Source: Bradyrhizobium sp. CCGE-LA001
GTDB taxonomy: Bacteria > Pseudomonadota > Alphaproteobacteria > Rhizobiales > Xanthobacteraceae
Direction of reading: 5' to 3'
Assembly (NCBI RefSeq): GCF_000296215.2
Contig: NZ_CP013949.1
Coordinates: 3,217,501-3,281,500 of the forward strand
Length of the DNA: 64,000 nt
Part shown: piece after piece, positions 18,525 to 27,162 of the stretch
Layout: every line of letters begins with the position of its first letter
Numbering within the stretch: the stretch's first letter is position 1
Notes under the pieces: model-generated
What the model was told of the DNA's origin: nothing
Seen by the model: only the letters and a program-made list of their open reading frames with translations
The model's database searches: none
Program-made: the position numbers and the translations under genes

Positions 18525-20207
18525 ATGATGCTGGTAGGGAGAAGCGTCTTGGAGACACGTCTGACGGCCGCGGTGCTCATCGTGGGCGGGGGCCCCTGCG
18601 GACTGATGCTGGCCAACGAGCTCGGCCGGCGCGGCGTGTCCGCGATCCTGGTCGATGAAAAACCCGGCACGGCGTTCAATCCGCAGGCCAATGCGACGCA
18701 GGCGCGCTCGATGGAGCATTACCGCCGGATGGGCTTTGCCGACGAGATCAGGCGGGAGGGTTTGCCTGCGGACTATCCGACCGACGTTGCGTATTTCACG
18801 CGTTACGCAGGTTATGAGCTGGCGCGGTTCGCGCTGCCGTCATCGTCGCGGGCAGGTGAGCTCGTCAAGGGCCTGTCAGGCTCCTGGAGTGCCGCGGAGC
18901 TGCCGCATCGGGTCTCGCAGAAATATGTCGAAGCGGTGCTACGCCGCCACGCCGAACGGCTGCCCGGCATCAAGCTGAATTATGGCCATAGGCTCATCGG
19001 TTACGTCGAAAGCGATGCCGGCATCGTCGGCGACATCGAGCGTCTCGACGATGGCAGTCGCTGTCAGGTCCGGGCCGACTTCCTGGTTGGCGCCGACGGG
19101 CCGCGCTCGATGGTTCGTCAATCGCTCGGCGTCACCTATGGAGGTGAGACCGGGATGCAGCGCGATTTCATGGGCGGTCGCATGCTGGCGGTCTATGTCC
19201 GCTCGCCCGATTTCTACGCGAGCATCCCACACGCCAAGGCGTGGATGTACAATTGCTTCAACGGCGATCGCCGCGCCTTCATGGCATCGGTGAACGGGCG
19301 CGACGAATTCGCGTTCCACACCCAGCTCCGGCCGGGCGAAGACGAAAGTGCGATCACGGTCAACGAGGCCAAGGCCGCATTCCAGCGCGCCTGCGGAGCG
19401 CCGATTGACTGCGAGGTGTTGTCGTTCCTGACCTGGACCGCTGGCCACGCGCTGGTCGCGAACGGAATGCAGCGTGGCAGGGTCTTCCTCGGCGGCGATG
19501 CCGCGCATCTGTTCACGCCGACGGGAGGGCTCGGCTACAACACCGCGATCGAGGATGCGGTCAATCTCGGCTGGAAGCTCGCAAGCGTCGTCAAGGGCGT
19601 CAGCCCACTCGCCCTGCTGGACAGCTACGAGATCGAGCGACGTCCGGTGGCGCTTCGCAACACGGATTATGCGCGGCGCTTTGCCGACTCCCTCGGCCTG
19701 TTCGCGCCCGCGCCGGAGATCGAGGATGCGACGGACGAGGGCGATGAGGCACGGCGGATTGCCGGTGCCTATCTCGAACGGCACGCGCGCGCCGAATTCA
19801 ACATTCCAGGCGTCACGTTCGGCGGACGTTATGACGGCTCGCCGATCATCATCTCCGATGGCAGCCAGCCGCCGCCCGACGCTGCGAACGTCTATGTCCC
19901 GAGTGCTTGCCCCGGCGGCCGCGCACCGCATGCGTGGCTTGAAGGCGGCGTGTCCCTGTATGACCTGTTCGGGTTCGAGTGGACCCTGCTTCAGTTCGGC
20001 GACGTCGAAACGGCTGACGCGGCAGTCGCTGACGCCGTCGGCATGCTCGGAGTCGACGTGAAGCTCGTCACGCTGCCGGAATCCATGCGCGATGTTTACG
20101 AGGCGGATCTTGCTTTGATACGCCCCGACCAGATCGTGGCCTGGCGCGGCGGCGCGTCACAAGCCGGCACGATTGGAGGCGTCCTTAGCCGGGCTAAAGG
20201 ACAGTAG
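18525..20207 (+). CDS. FAD-dependent aromatic monooxygenase (PheA/TfdB, MhpA-like)
   Basis: A 560-residue group A flavoprotein hydroxylase. The FAD-binding GxGxxG appears as VGGGPCGLMLANELGRRG near residue 20. The second FAD motif GDAAHLFTPTGGLGYN lies near residue 325. A C-terminal thioredoxin-like domain ends with the typical LIRPDQIVAWRGG. Such enzymes add an OH ortho to a phenolic OH using NAD(P)H and O2. Candidate substrates are phenols, resorcinol or hydroxyphenylpropionate-like acids. It could make hydroxyquinol for the dioxygenase at 7.0-7.9 kb, but it is not in the same operon. The start may instead be TTG 18549, which has AGGGAGAAG just upstream. The 3' end overlaps the convergent gene by 14 bases. 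Confidence 0.9.
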   Translation: MMLVGRSVLETRLTAAVLIVGGGPCGLMLANELGRRGVSAILVDEKPGTAFNPQANATQARSMEHYRRMGFADEIRREGLPADYPTDVAYFTRYAGYELARFALPSSSRAGELVKGLSGSWSAAELPHRVSQKYVEAVLRRHAERLPGIKLNYGHRLIGYVESDAGIVGDIERLDDGSRCQVRADFLVGADGPRSMVRQSLGVTYGGETGMQRDFMGGRMLAVYVRSPDFYASIPHAKAWMYNCFNGDRRAFMASVNGRDEFAFHTQLRPGEDESAITVNEAKAAFQRACGAPIDCEVLSFLTWTAGHALVANGMQRGRVFLGGDAAHLFTPTGGLGYNTAIEDAVNLGWKLASVVKGVSPLALLDSYEIERRPVALRNTDYARRFADSLGLFAPAPEIEDATDEGDEARRIAGAYLERHARAEFNIPGVTFGGRYDGSPIIISDGSQPPPDAANVYVPSACPGGRAPHAWLEGGVSLYDLFGFEWTLLQFGDVETADAAVADAVGMLGVDVKLVTLPESMRDVYEADLALIRPDQIVAWRGGASQAGTIGGVLSRAKGQ

Positions 20208-21762
20208 AAGGATTGGCGCGCGCACGTAACACGGCCGATGGAGACTTGCTCGCGAAGGCGCTGGTCTTGGGTTGTACACGCGACCCGTCGATCACCTCGA
20301 GCCGGCCGCAGCGGTTCAGCGTATGCAGCTTCCGGCCGGGCCATGCCGGTCCGGGCTTGATGGCGTGGCGGACGGCCTGCCTGAATGTCGTCGGCGACAG
20401 TTCGACGATTTCCGCCAGCGCAAGCGCTGCGCCGTAACCGTCGGCACAATTCTGAACCGGGCGCCACAATTTGCCATCGATGGTGACAAAATGCCCTGCC
20501 GGCCGCGTGGTCGCACGATCGATCAGGACCGGATTGCTGGCGTGGGGCAACCAGGGGCCGAGGAGGTGGTCGGCGCAATAGATCGCCAGCGAATCCGAAT
20601 AGCCGCCCGTTCCGTCGCGCCAGGCTCCAAACAGATAGTGCAGGCCGTTGTGCCGGGTGATCGTGGCATCGGCGAGCTCGAGGCCGGACAGGAGCGTGGT
20701 GTGCCGCTCCCACTTGTCCGGAAAGCGAACGCATTTGTAGAGCGCGACGTCGCCATGGGTCGAGCTCTCCGGGATCATCCACAACACGCCATCGTCCTCG
20801 ATCAGGAACGGATAGGAGAGATGCCAGGGCTCCTCCAGCACCGGCACAACATCGCCCACCGGGCCTGCATCGTTGAACTCGATCGCAGAAATGGTGCCTT
20901 TTCCAACCCGATGATCGAGATCCTCGAAGAAGACGAAAGTCCGCCCCTGCCATGTGATGGGAAACGGATCGGCGTAGAAGCGATGGCCGGGATCGCCGAG
21001 GACATTCCAGCCTGGTCCTGACAGATTTCCGCTTTGCCAGACGCCTGGGCCGTCATTGAAGCGCCATCCGATATGCCAATGCGGGGCATAGCAGCAGAGC
21101 CGATAGATCTCCTTGGCAACCGATACGGCGAGGCCGCGCGCGACATACGCCGCCGGGTGCCGGACGGTGCCGTTTCCGGCTGGACGCGCCAATTGCGGCA
21201 CGATGCGCGGGCGCTCCGACAGGATGGCCGCCACCATGGTCAGGGTTCGCGCCATGACGGTTTCGAGCGCGCCGCTGAGGCCGGCTGCGATCTCTCCGGA
21301 AGGGTGACCGCGATCGAGGACGGCACCATCGAAGTCGTTGACGATCTCGATCACCGGAAGATCACCGGCGAGAATGGCGGCGAGCGCAGCGTTTTCACCT
21401 GCGGTTCCATTGAACAATGGGCGCAGATACAGCCGAGCAGGACATTTGGGATCCCGGGCGCCGCCGGTGAAATCGACGACCACGTCGGGCGTGCCGGCGC
21501 GCGCCGGCGTGCGGTCCGGGATGATGTTCAGCTTGCCGGCGCCGTTGCGTTTGCCCTTGTGCAACACCAGGCGTTCGAGTTCGAACAGTGCGTCCAGGCC
21601 GCCGGGGCGTGGCTGCGCCGTCGCCGTCCAAACGATCTGAACAGGGACATCCTTGCCGTCGACCGACAGCGTCTCGCGGTCCATCCATCGCCGCGCATGC
21701 TCACGTTCACAGCGAAACTCGATGATCATGTCGAGCCAATCTATTCCAAGGTGCCCCGTCAA
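20194..21762 (-). CDS. Two-domain protein with glucosamine-inositolphosphorylceramide-transferase-like beta-propeller
   Basis: A 522-residue protein. The C-terminal part (residues ~235-480) has repeated propeller-blade motifs such as FYADPFPITWQGRTFVFFED, W-H-L-S-Y-P-F-L-I-E-D-D-G, M-I-P-E-S-S and H-N-G-L-H-Y-L-F-G-A-W. These match the five-bladed propeller of GINT1-like and GH43-like proteins. The N-terminal ~230 residues contain P-D-V-V-V-D-F-T-G and a layout recalling formyltransferases, but I see no clear catalytic motif. Bacterial members sit in polysaccharide loci. Its ATG overlaps the stop of the upstream glycosyltransferase by 4 bases, so the two are coupled. A role in modifying or transferring a sugar is likely, the exact reaction unknown. 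Confidence 0.65.
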   Translation of the reverse strand: MTGHLGIDWLDMIIEFRCEREHARRWMDRETLSVDGKDVPVQIVWTATAQPRPGGLDALFELERLVLHKGKRNGAGKLNIIPDRTPARAGTPDVVVDFTGGARDPKCPARLYLRPLFNGTAGENAALAAILAGDLPVIEIVNDFDGAVLDRGHPSGEIAAGLSGALETVMARTLTMVAAILSERPRIVPQLARPAGNGTVRHPAAYVARGLAVSVAKEIYRLCCYAPHWHIGWRFNDGPGVWQSGNLSGPGWNVLGDPGHRFYADPFPITWQGRTFVFFEDLDHRVGKGTISAIEFNDAGPVGDVVPVLEEPWHLSYPFLIEDDGVLWMIPESSTHGDVALYKCVRFPDKWERHTTLLSGLELADATITRHNGLHYLFGAWRDGTGGYSDSLAIYCADHLLGPWLPHASNPVLIDRATTRPAGHFVTIDGKLWRPVQNCADGYGAALALAEIVELSPTTFRQAVRHAIKPGPAWPGRKLHTLNRCGRLEVIDGSRVQPKTSAFASKSPSAVLRARANPSTVL

Positions 21763-22934
21763 ATGACTTGGCTGAGAAGCCGAACGTATTCCTCCACCAT
21801 GGCATCTACCGAATAGCGCAGCCGCAGGCCTTTGGCGTTTTGTCGCAGTTCGTCGCTCAGTTGCTGATCCGTCAAAAGGCTGGAGACGGCTGCCGACAGC
21901 TTCGTATGGTCGGACGCATCGACGAACAGGGCCGTCGGCTTTCCTTCGAAGGACAGCACCTCGCGCAGCACGGGAAGGTCGGTGACGACGGAGGGAACAC
22001 CGGCGTTTGCGGCCTCGACCGCGGCCAGGCCGAAGGTTTCGGCCTGCGTCGGAAACACGAACACGTCCAGGCAGGCGAGAAAGTCCGCCATCCGGCGCGG
22101 CGGGATTTCGCCGAGCAGATATAGCCGGTCCGACACCTTCAGATCGTCAGCCAGCTGCTTCAGCCGGGCTTCATCGGCGCCTTGTCCGGCCAGTGCGAGG
22201 TGCCAGGACGGTTCATCCGGTAACAGACGTATCGCCGCATCCAGTCGCTTGTGCGGGTGCAGGCGTGCTGCGCAGCCGAGCAGGATATGATCCCGCGGCA
22301 GATTGAATTCCTGACGTGCAGCTTCCTTCGACAGGGTGAGCGCCTTGTCGTCGAAGCCGTGCGGCACGTGGACCATGCGCGAGCGATAGGCCGCGGGATA
22401 ACGCGAATATTCGCGCTCCATGTCCTTCGAATTGAGCGTGATGCGGTCGAAGAAGCCGAGGCTGCCCATGACGATGTCGGCCGTGCGGACCGGCCAGCTC
22501 ATCGACAGCGCGGACGAGACCTGGTTGGCGATGACGGGCGCGCGGCACACGAGGCGCGACACGCCGGCGCCGATGACGTTGCCGAAATGCTGGAACGTCA
22601 GAACGGCGTCGGGCCCGGTTGTCCTGATATGGCGGCCGAGCGTCCACAGCATTCGCAGCAGAGCCAGCGGATGCCCCGGCCGGCCCGGGGCGCAATAGAG
22701 CGTATTGGGCGGCTCGTCGAATGAATCCGACTTGCGGAAGAAGAACAGGTTGGTGACGCGGTGACCCCGCGCGGAGAGACCGGCGCCGAGCAGCCTGGTG
22801 ATCTCCTGAGCGCCGGCGTTTTCGGCCTGGGTCTGTACGAGAAGGACGTGCAGCTTCCGTCCGTTGCCTCCGGACGGGGTGAGTGCTGTCGCCGTCGTCT
22901 CGCCCAACTCCTTGTTTGGCTGGTAATGGAGCAC
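21759..22934 (-). CDS. Glycosyltransferase, GT4 (GT-B) type
   Basis: A 391-residue GT-B enzyme. Residues ~27-200 form the acceptor domain (start H-V-L-L-V-Q-T-Q-A-E-N-A-G-A-Q-E). Residues ~200-370 form the donor domain with G-C-A-A-R-L-H-P-H-K-R-L and the E-x7-E motif A-E-T-F-G-L-A-A-V-E-A-A-N-A-G-V-P. It has no signal peptide or membrane segment, so it acts at the inner face of the membrane. It probably adds one sugar of the exopolysaccharide repeat unit from a nucleotide sugar. It is the first gene of a two-gene minus-strand unit, divergent from the Wzc-like gene across a 284-base gap. Confidence 0.9.
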   Translation of the reverse strand: MLHYQPNKELGETTATALTPSGGNGRKLHVLLVQTQAENAGAQEITRLLGAGLSARGHRVTNLFFFRKSDSFDEPPNTLYCAPGRPGHPLALLRMLWTLGRHIRTTGPDAVLTFQHFGNVIGAGVSRLVCRAPVIANQVSSALSMSWPVRTADIVMGSLGFFDRITLNSKDMEREYSRYPAAYRSRMVHVPHGFDDKALTLSKEAARQEFNLPRDHILLGCAARLHPHKRLDAAIRLLPDEPSWHLALAGQGADEARLKQLADDLKVSDRLYLLGEIPPRRMADFLACLDVFVFPTQAETFGLAAVEAANAGVPSVVTDLPVLREVLSFEGKPTALFVDASDHTKLSAAVSSLLTDQQLSDELRQNAKGLRLRYSVDAMVEEYVRLLSQVI

Positions 22935-23218
22935 GGATCCCGACCCGCTGAAGAAACGAAATTTTCACCTTGCTTGATCCCGTACCTACCATGCGGGCAT
23001 CCGGCGGACATCGACTAGCAACAAACGGAGTTAATGCATCGGAGGTCGGAACAGTGTTGTCGCCGGAGAATCCTGGTGGTTTCCAAGGCAAGCGAAGCGA
23101 GCGCATTAACCAATTGGTCATGGTCGCGCGAGGGATGGGTAACCCCGGATTAACCATAGATATTTACGGTGGAGCAGGCCACTGAACAGTGTTCGCCAGT
23201 TGAATCCGAGTAAAGTCC
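22935..23218. promoter_or_regulatory. Divergent promoter region between glycosyltransferase and Wzc-like gene
   Basis: A 284-base non-coding stretch serves two diverging exopolysaccharide units. It holds the 10-base palindrome ACCAATTGGT (23109-23118), several TTAACC blocks, and a CtrA-box-like site (next entry). AT content is above that of the neighbouring genes, as expected for a regulatory region. Confidence 0.5.
23139..23157 (+). promoter_or_regulatory. CtrA-box-like site
   Basis: The site reads GTAA, seven bases, then TTAACCAT. The CtrA consensus in alphaproteobacteria is TTAA-N7-TTAA(C), with TTAACCAT as a strong half-site. It has one mismatch in the first half and lies about 60-80 bases upstream of the Wzc-like start, a plausible promoter position. 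This is a motif match by eye only. Confidence 0.4.
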
Positions 23219-25309
23219 ATGACGTTCGGTCGCCGCGCAGACCCGACAAGTTCCGGATCGACCGGCATTGCCGCGTCGTGGGAGCGGAATTCGTCGAACG
23301 GTGCGGCCGGCAGGACCGCCGCCCGCGCTCGCGGCGCGCTGACTGTGGCCGCTTCGCTTGCCTTCCTTCGCGAAAATGCCCGGCGGATATTGACGCTCGC
23401 TCTCGCGATCTTCGCGTTCGGCGCAGTCGTTCTGCTGGTGATCCCGACCCGTTATGCCGCGACCGCACTGGTCGTCGTCGATCCGCGCGAGCAGCGCATA
23501 ACGACGGAGCAGGACGTCCTGCCGGGCATTGGACAGGACAGCGCCGCGCTGCAAAGTCTGGTCGAAGTGGCGAAGTCCGACGGCTTCCTCAAGCCGCTGA
23601 TCGAAGAGCTCAAGGTCCGCGATGATCCGGACCTTTCCGGCGGATACACCGATCCTGCGCGCCTGCTCGAGCGTTTCCGCAACCGCCTCGACATTTCCCG
23701 TCGTGGGCTGACCTATGTCATCGCCTTCCGGTTCACCTCGAACCGATCGGAGCGGGCCGCTTACTACGCCAACGCCATTGCCGAGGCGTTCGTCGCCAGA
23801 CAGAGCCGTATCCGCAGCGAAGCCACCGACGAGGCCGCGGACTGGCTCGGCGGCCGGCTGAAGACTTTGAGCGACCGGCTGAAGGCGTCGGAGGACGCCG
23901 TCGCCGCGTTCAAGCTGGAGCACAGGATCGTCAACGCCGGCAAGGATGCCACGACCCAGCAATTGCGGGTGACCGAGCTGTCGCAGCAGGTGGCTGCTGC
24001 GCGCGTGCGGACCGAGGAGGCCAAAGCTCGCTACGAGCAGGCGCAGCGCGACGTGAAAGCGAATGTCGAGAGTCCCGTCAGGCAGGATCTCCTCAGCGCG
24101 CTGCGAGCCCAGCGATCGGCGCTCAACGATCAGATTGCGCAGAAGCGCGCGGTGCTCGGCGATCGCCATCCCGATCTCGTGATGTCGTACGGCCAGCTGA
24201 ACGACCTCAACAGACAGATCGAGGTCGAACGGAAGAAGGGCATCGACACCGCAAAGTCGGAATACGAGGCCCAGCGCGATCAGCAGAAGGCGCTCGAAAG
24301 CCAGATGAAGGCGGCTGAATCGCAGCTCCTCGTCGATGGTCAGGCCCTGGTGAAGCTCCAGGAGCTGCAGCGCGACGCCGAGGCCAACAGGAACATCTAC
24401 GAGCAATTCCTGTCGCGGTCCAAGACCACGAACGAGCAGCGCCTGCTGCAGAGCTCTCAGACCAAGGTCGCTTCGCTTGCCATTCCGCCGTTGCGCTCGA
24501 CCCTTCCGCCGCTGCCTTTGCTGCTGGCCGCGCTCGCGATCGGCTCGCTGCTGACATCGACCGCGGTCGTCGTCGCAACGGGGCGCGGGCCGGACAAATC
24601 GGTTCCTGATGCGCGCGATCCCGAGCCGGCTCCGCGCCAAGCTGAAGCGTGGCCGCGTCCGCCGGTGTGGACTCGCATTCCCGACCTCGTGCCCGCCGAA
24701 GCGCCGCGAAATATCTGGCAAGGACCGGTGTCCGCGGTGGAGCTCGATCTCGGTCCCCACCTCCTGCCGCTCTTCGACAGGCTGGAGAAATTGCCGGGCT
24801 CTCTGGGGAAGGTCGTTCTCGTGATGTCGGTCGGAAAGCGTGCCGGCGGCAACACGGTCGCACGGTCGCTGAACCGATGGGCAGTGAACAGGGGAAAGCT
24901 GAGCGTCCTGATCCGTGTCGAACCAGATCTCGGCGGTGCCAAGATCGCGTCGGCCATGGGTCCGGCAGACGGCATGACCACGGCAGATTTCCGCAGCGTC
25001 GACGAGCTTCTGAGCGCCGGCAGGCTGCCCCAGCCGTCGCCCGCGGACGATATTCGTTCGGAATTCGATCTGATCATCGTGCACGCAACATCGCTTGCCT
25101 TACAGCCGGAGGTGGCGGCCCTGGCTGCTCATACCGATCTGGTCGTCCTGGTCGGTCGCGAAGACGCAATCGATTCAGCCGCGATGCGCAGGGTGACGGC
25201 GGCGCTCTCCCGTTTCGGCGGCGTGCCGACCGGTATCGTCGTCAATCACGTGCCCGCAGATCCGTCGTCGGCTCAACGGCGCGGTGAAGCGCTCGGCTTG
25301 GTCGGCTGA
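23219..25309 (+). CDS. Wzc/ExoP/GumC-like polysaccharide chain-length protein with degenerate kinase domain
   Basis: A 696-residue inner-membrane protein of the polysaccharide co-polymerase (PCP-2a) type. Layout: cytoplasmic tail, membrane segment (~57-76), Wzz-type periplasmic domain with a long coiled coil (~215-400), second membrane segment (~428-452), then a C-terminal Rossmann-like region. The C-terminal part aligns with bacterial tyrosine kinases in order, but Walker A reads SVGKRAGGNTVA rather than GxxxxGKS/T. The A' strand reads V-L-I-R-V-E-P-D-L without the usual D-A-D, and there is no Tyr-rich tail. It therefore probably sets chain length without being an active kinase. It starts the plus-strand side of the exopolysaccharide locus. 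Confidence 0.85.
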   Translation: MTFGRRADPTSSGSTGIAASWERNSSNGAAGRTAARARGALTVAASLAFLRENARRILTLALAIFAFGAVVLLVIPTRYAATALVVVDPREQRITTEQDVLPGIGQDSAALQSLVEVAKSDGFLKPLIEELKVRDDPDLSGGYTDPARLLERFRNRLDISRRGLTYVIAFRFTSNRSERAAYYANAIAEAFVARQSRIRSEATDEAADWLGGRLKTLSDRLKASEDAVAAFKLEHRIVNAGKDATTQQLRVTELSQQVAAARVRTEEAKARYEQAQRDVKANVESPVRQDLLSALRAQRSALNDQIAQKRAVLGDRHPDLVMSYGQLNDLNRQIEVERKKGIDTAKSEYEAQRDQQKALESQMKAAESQLLVDGQALVKLQELQRDAEANRNIYEQFLSRSKTTNEQRLLQSSQTKVASLAIPPLRSTLPPLPLLLAALAIGSLLTSTAVVVATGRGPDKSVPDARDPEPAPRQAEAWPRPPVWTRIPDLVPAEAPRNIWQGPVSAVELDLGPHLLPLFDRLEKLPGSLGKVVLVMSVGKRAGGNTVARSLNRWAVNRGKLSVLIRVEPDLGGAKIASAMGPADGMTTADFRSVDELLSAGRLPQPSPADDIRSEFDLIIVHATSLALQPEVAALAAHTDLVVLVGREDAIDSAAMRRVTAALSRFGGVPTGIVVNHVPADPSSAQRRGEALGLVG

Positions 25310-25352
25310 CGGTCGCCGGGCTGCACCGTTCTTGCGGCGTTTGAGCGCGATC

Positions 25353-26699
25353 CTAATCGCTAGTGTCGGCGCCGTGGACTGCGTAGGTGCCGCGTTTCGA
25401 TCCGCCAAAGCGCAACAGCGCGAGAATTGAGGGATCGACTCCGGACCGCTGGCGGCACAGCACATTGAGCGCGATGGTGGCAAGCGACAGCGACACCGTG
25501 GCGGAGATCGCCGCGCCAAGCACGCCCAGCCAGGGGATCAGCACGACAAATCCGACAAGTCGCAGCCCTACGTTCGCTGCGACGACGGGAACATAGATGC
25601 GCTCGTGGCCGGTGAGCTGCAATATCGCCGCAGACGGACCGCCAGCTGCCTGAATCGCCGTTCCGATCGCGAGCACGATCAGGACCCAGTGCTGCGCGGC
25701 GAAATGAGGCCCGAACAGGTTGAGAAGATAGGGGCCGCCAATCCAGATCAGGACAAGGCCGCTGATCACGCAAAGCCCGGTCACCTCCGCCATCAGCTTG
25801 AGCGTCCGCTCGAACTCGCGATGGTTTTTGCTGAAGTACAGCGAAGGAAGCCGGCGCGCACCGAAGCTGTAGAGCGCTGCCGACAGCATGGCGAAGATGT
25901 TGGCAAGGCGCGAGGCGGCGAAATAGACCCCGGCGGTCGCCGGATCCAGCATCCAGTAAACCAGAATGACGTCAAAATACTGGTTCGCGGCTTCCAGAAC
26001 GGACGCGATCCAGAAATGCAGCGCGCTCGACCTCCAGCGCGACGGCTCGTAGCGTGCCGCTGTGCCGCTGAGATCCGGCAGAGCTCTTGCGACTGAAACG
26101 ACCTGTGCCCCGAGGCCGACAGTCATGGCGACCGTCATGACCGCGAACAATTCGGCGGGATCGAGCCGGCCATGGCCTAACAGGATTGCGAGCAGGAACA
26201 GGACGACGCCGACCCGCCAGAAGAACTCCCTGTTTCCTTCCCCCATCAGGATACTGACCAGCGAGCGCGCAACCTGGCTGCCCAGCATCAGCCCTGCATT
26301 CACCGCAGTATAGGCGGACACAGCGAGGATCAGCAGCCACCAGTCCCCCTTCACGTACGCTGCCGTCGCGATCGCGCCGATCACGATCAGCATTGCGAGA
26401 GAGGAGATCTTCAGGCTCGACCGCAGGATACCCTTGGTGAGATCGAGCCGATTTCCGACCTGATACTCATTCAGGAAGCGCACCAGGAGGGCTTCCTGGC
26501 CGACCAGGCCCACGACCGATGCAATCTGAGCGACCGAAAGCCAGGTTGCAAAGATGCCGAACCCATCTGGCGACATCGTCCGCGCCGCAAGCGAGAACAA
26601 CGCAAACGCAAATGCGCCGCTGCCAACCTTGAGAAGGATGGTGCCGGCGACACCGCGCGTCACATCGCGCCGCATGAATTGGATGATGGATTGGATCAT
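25353..26699 (-). CDS. Wzx-type oligosaccharide flippase
   Basis: A ~448-residue polytopic membrane protein with about 12-14 hydrophobic segments, of the polysaccharide transport (MOP/MATE-like) superfamily. The N-terminal R-G-V-A-G-T-I-L-L-K-V and central Y-F-D-V-I-L-V-Y-W-M-L-D-P-A-T-A-G-V-Y-F-A-A-S-R-L-A-N are typical of Wzx proteins. It flips lipid-linked repeat units across the inner membrane for polymerisation. MIQSIIQF at 26699 was chosen as start; GTG 26750 and M-R-R-D at 26675 are possible. It is convergent with the Wzc-like gene (43-base gap). Confidence 0.85.
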   Translation of the reverse strand: MIQSIIQFMRRDVTRGVAGTILLKVGSGAFAFALFSLAARTMSPDGFGIFATWLSVAQIASVVGLVGQEALLVRFLNEYQVGNRLDLTKGILRSSLKISSLAMLIVIGAIATAAYVKGDWWLLILAVSAYTAVNAGLMLGSQVARSLVSILMGEGNREFFWRVGVVLFLLAILLGHGRLDPAELFAVMTVAMTVGLGAQVVSVARALPDLSGTAARYEPSRWRSSALHFWIASVLEAANQYFDVILVYWMLDPATAGVYFAASRLANIFAMLSAALYSFGARRLPSLYFSKNHREFERTLKLMAEVTGLCVISGLVLIWIGGPYLLNLFGPHFAAQHWVLIVLAIGTAIQAAGGPSAAILQLTGHERIYVPVVAANVGLRLVGFVVLIPWLGVLGAAISATVSLSLATIALNVLCRQRSGVDPSILALLRFGGSKRGTYAVHGADTSD

Positions 26700-27162
26700 G
26701 GGGATTAAGGGGTGAGTCTCCCCTGAAGAGAAAGGCTCCGATACCGGCACCAGCCTAGCATGCCGAATAACCCCGAGTGTTAATACGTGGTCGAGGATTC
26801 AGCTGGCCAAAGCGGCGCCGCCGCCAAGTCGATTGCTTCACGATGGTACATCGCCGTCTCCATTGTCCCAGATCAAGCAAAGCCCGGTTTGACCGAACGG
26901 CGGCACTGGGCCGCATCGGCGACTGAAGAAGGTGCGATCAGCCGCTTGAATGCGGAACGGCTCGCCGGAATGGCCGCCGATCTGCCAAAGCGTGAACTTT
27001 GCAGGGCCTCCCGAGCAAAGTCCGTGCCGGGATTTCGCGTGTCCAGATCAATCTATTGGCTCATTAACCTCGATCTGCGGAAGTGATCGCATTCGGCGCC
27101 TTGATGCGACATCAGGCGAGGACATTGCACATGGGGCCGCGTTAACCGTGGGAGCCTGCACC
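26700..27162. promoter_or_regulatory. Divergent intergenic region, no supported gene
   Basis: About 460 bases lie between the flippase and FAD-enzyme starts. An open frame of 99 codons (26787-27086) and an upstream extension of the FAD gene exist, but neither shows a family motif or good ribosome site. It contains repeated TTAACC blocks (about 27064 and 27142) like those upstream of the Wzc-like gene, so shared regulation is possible. Confidence 0.45.

Noticed and set aside
26787..27086. 99-codon plus-strand frame in the flippase/FAD gap
   Set aside because: No ribosome site, no recognisable motif, and not positioned like a gene of the locus.
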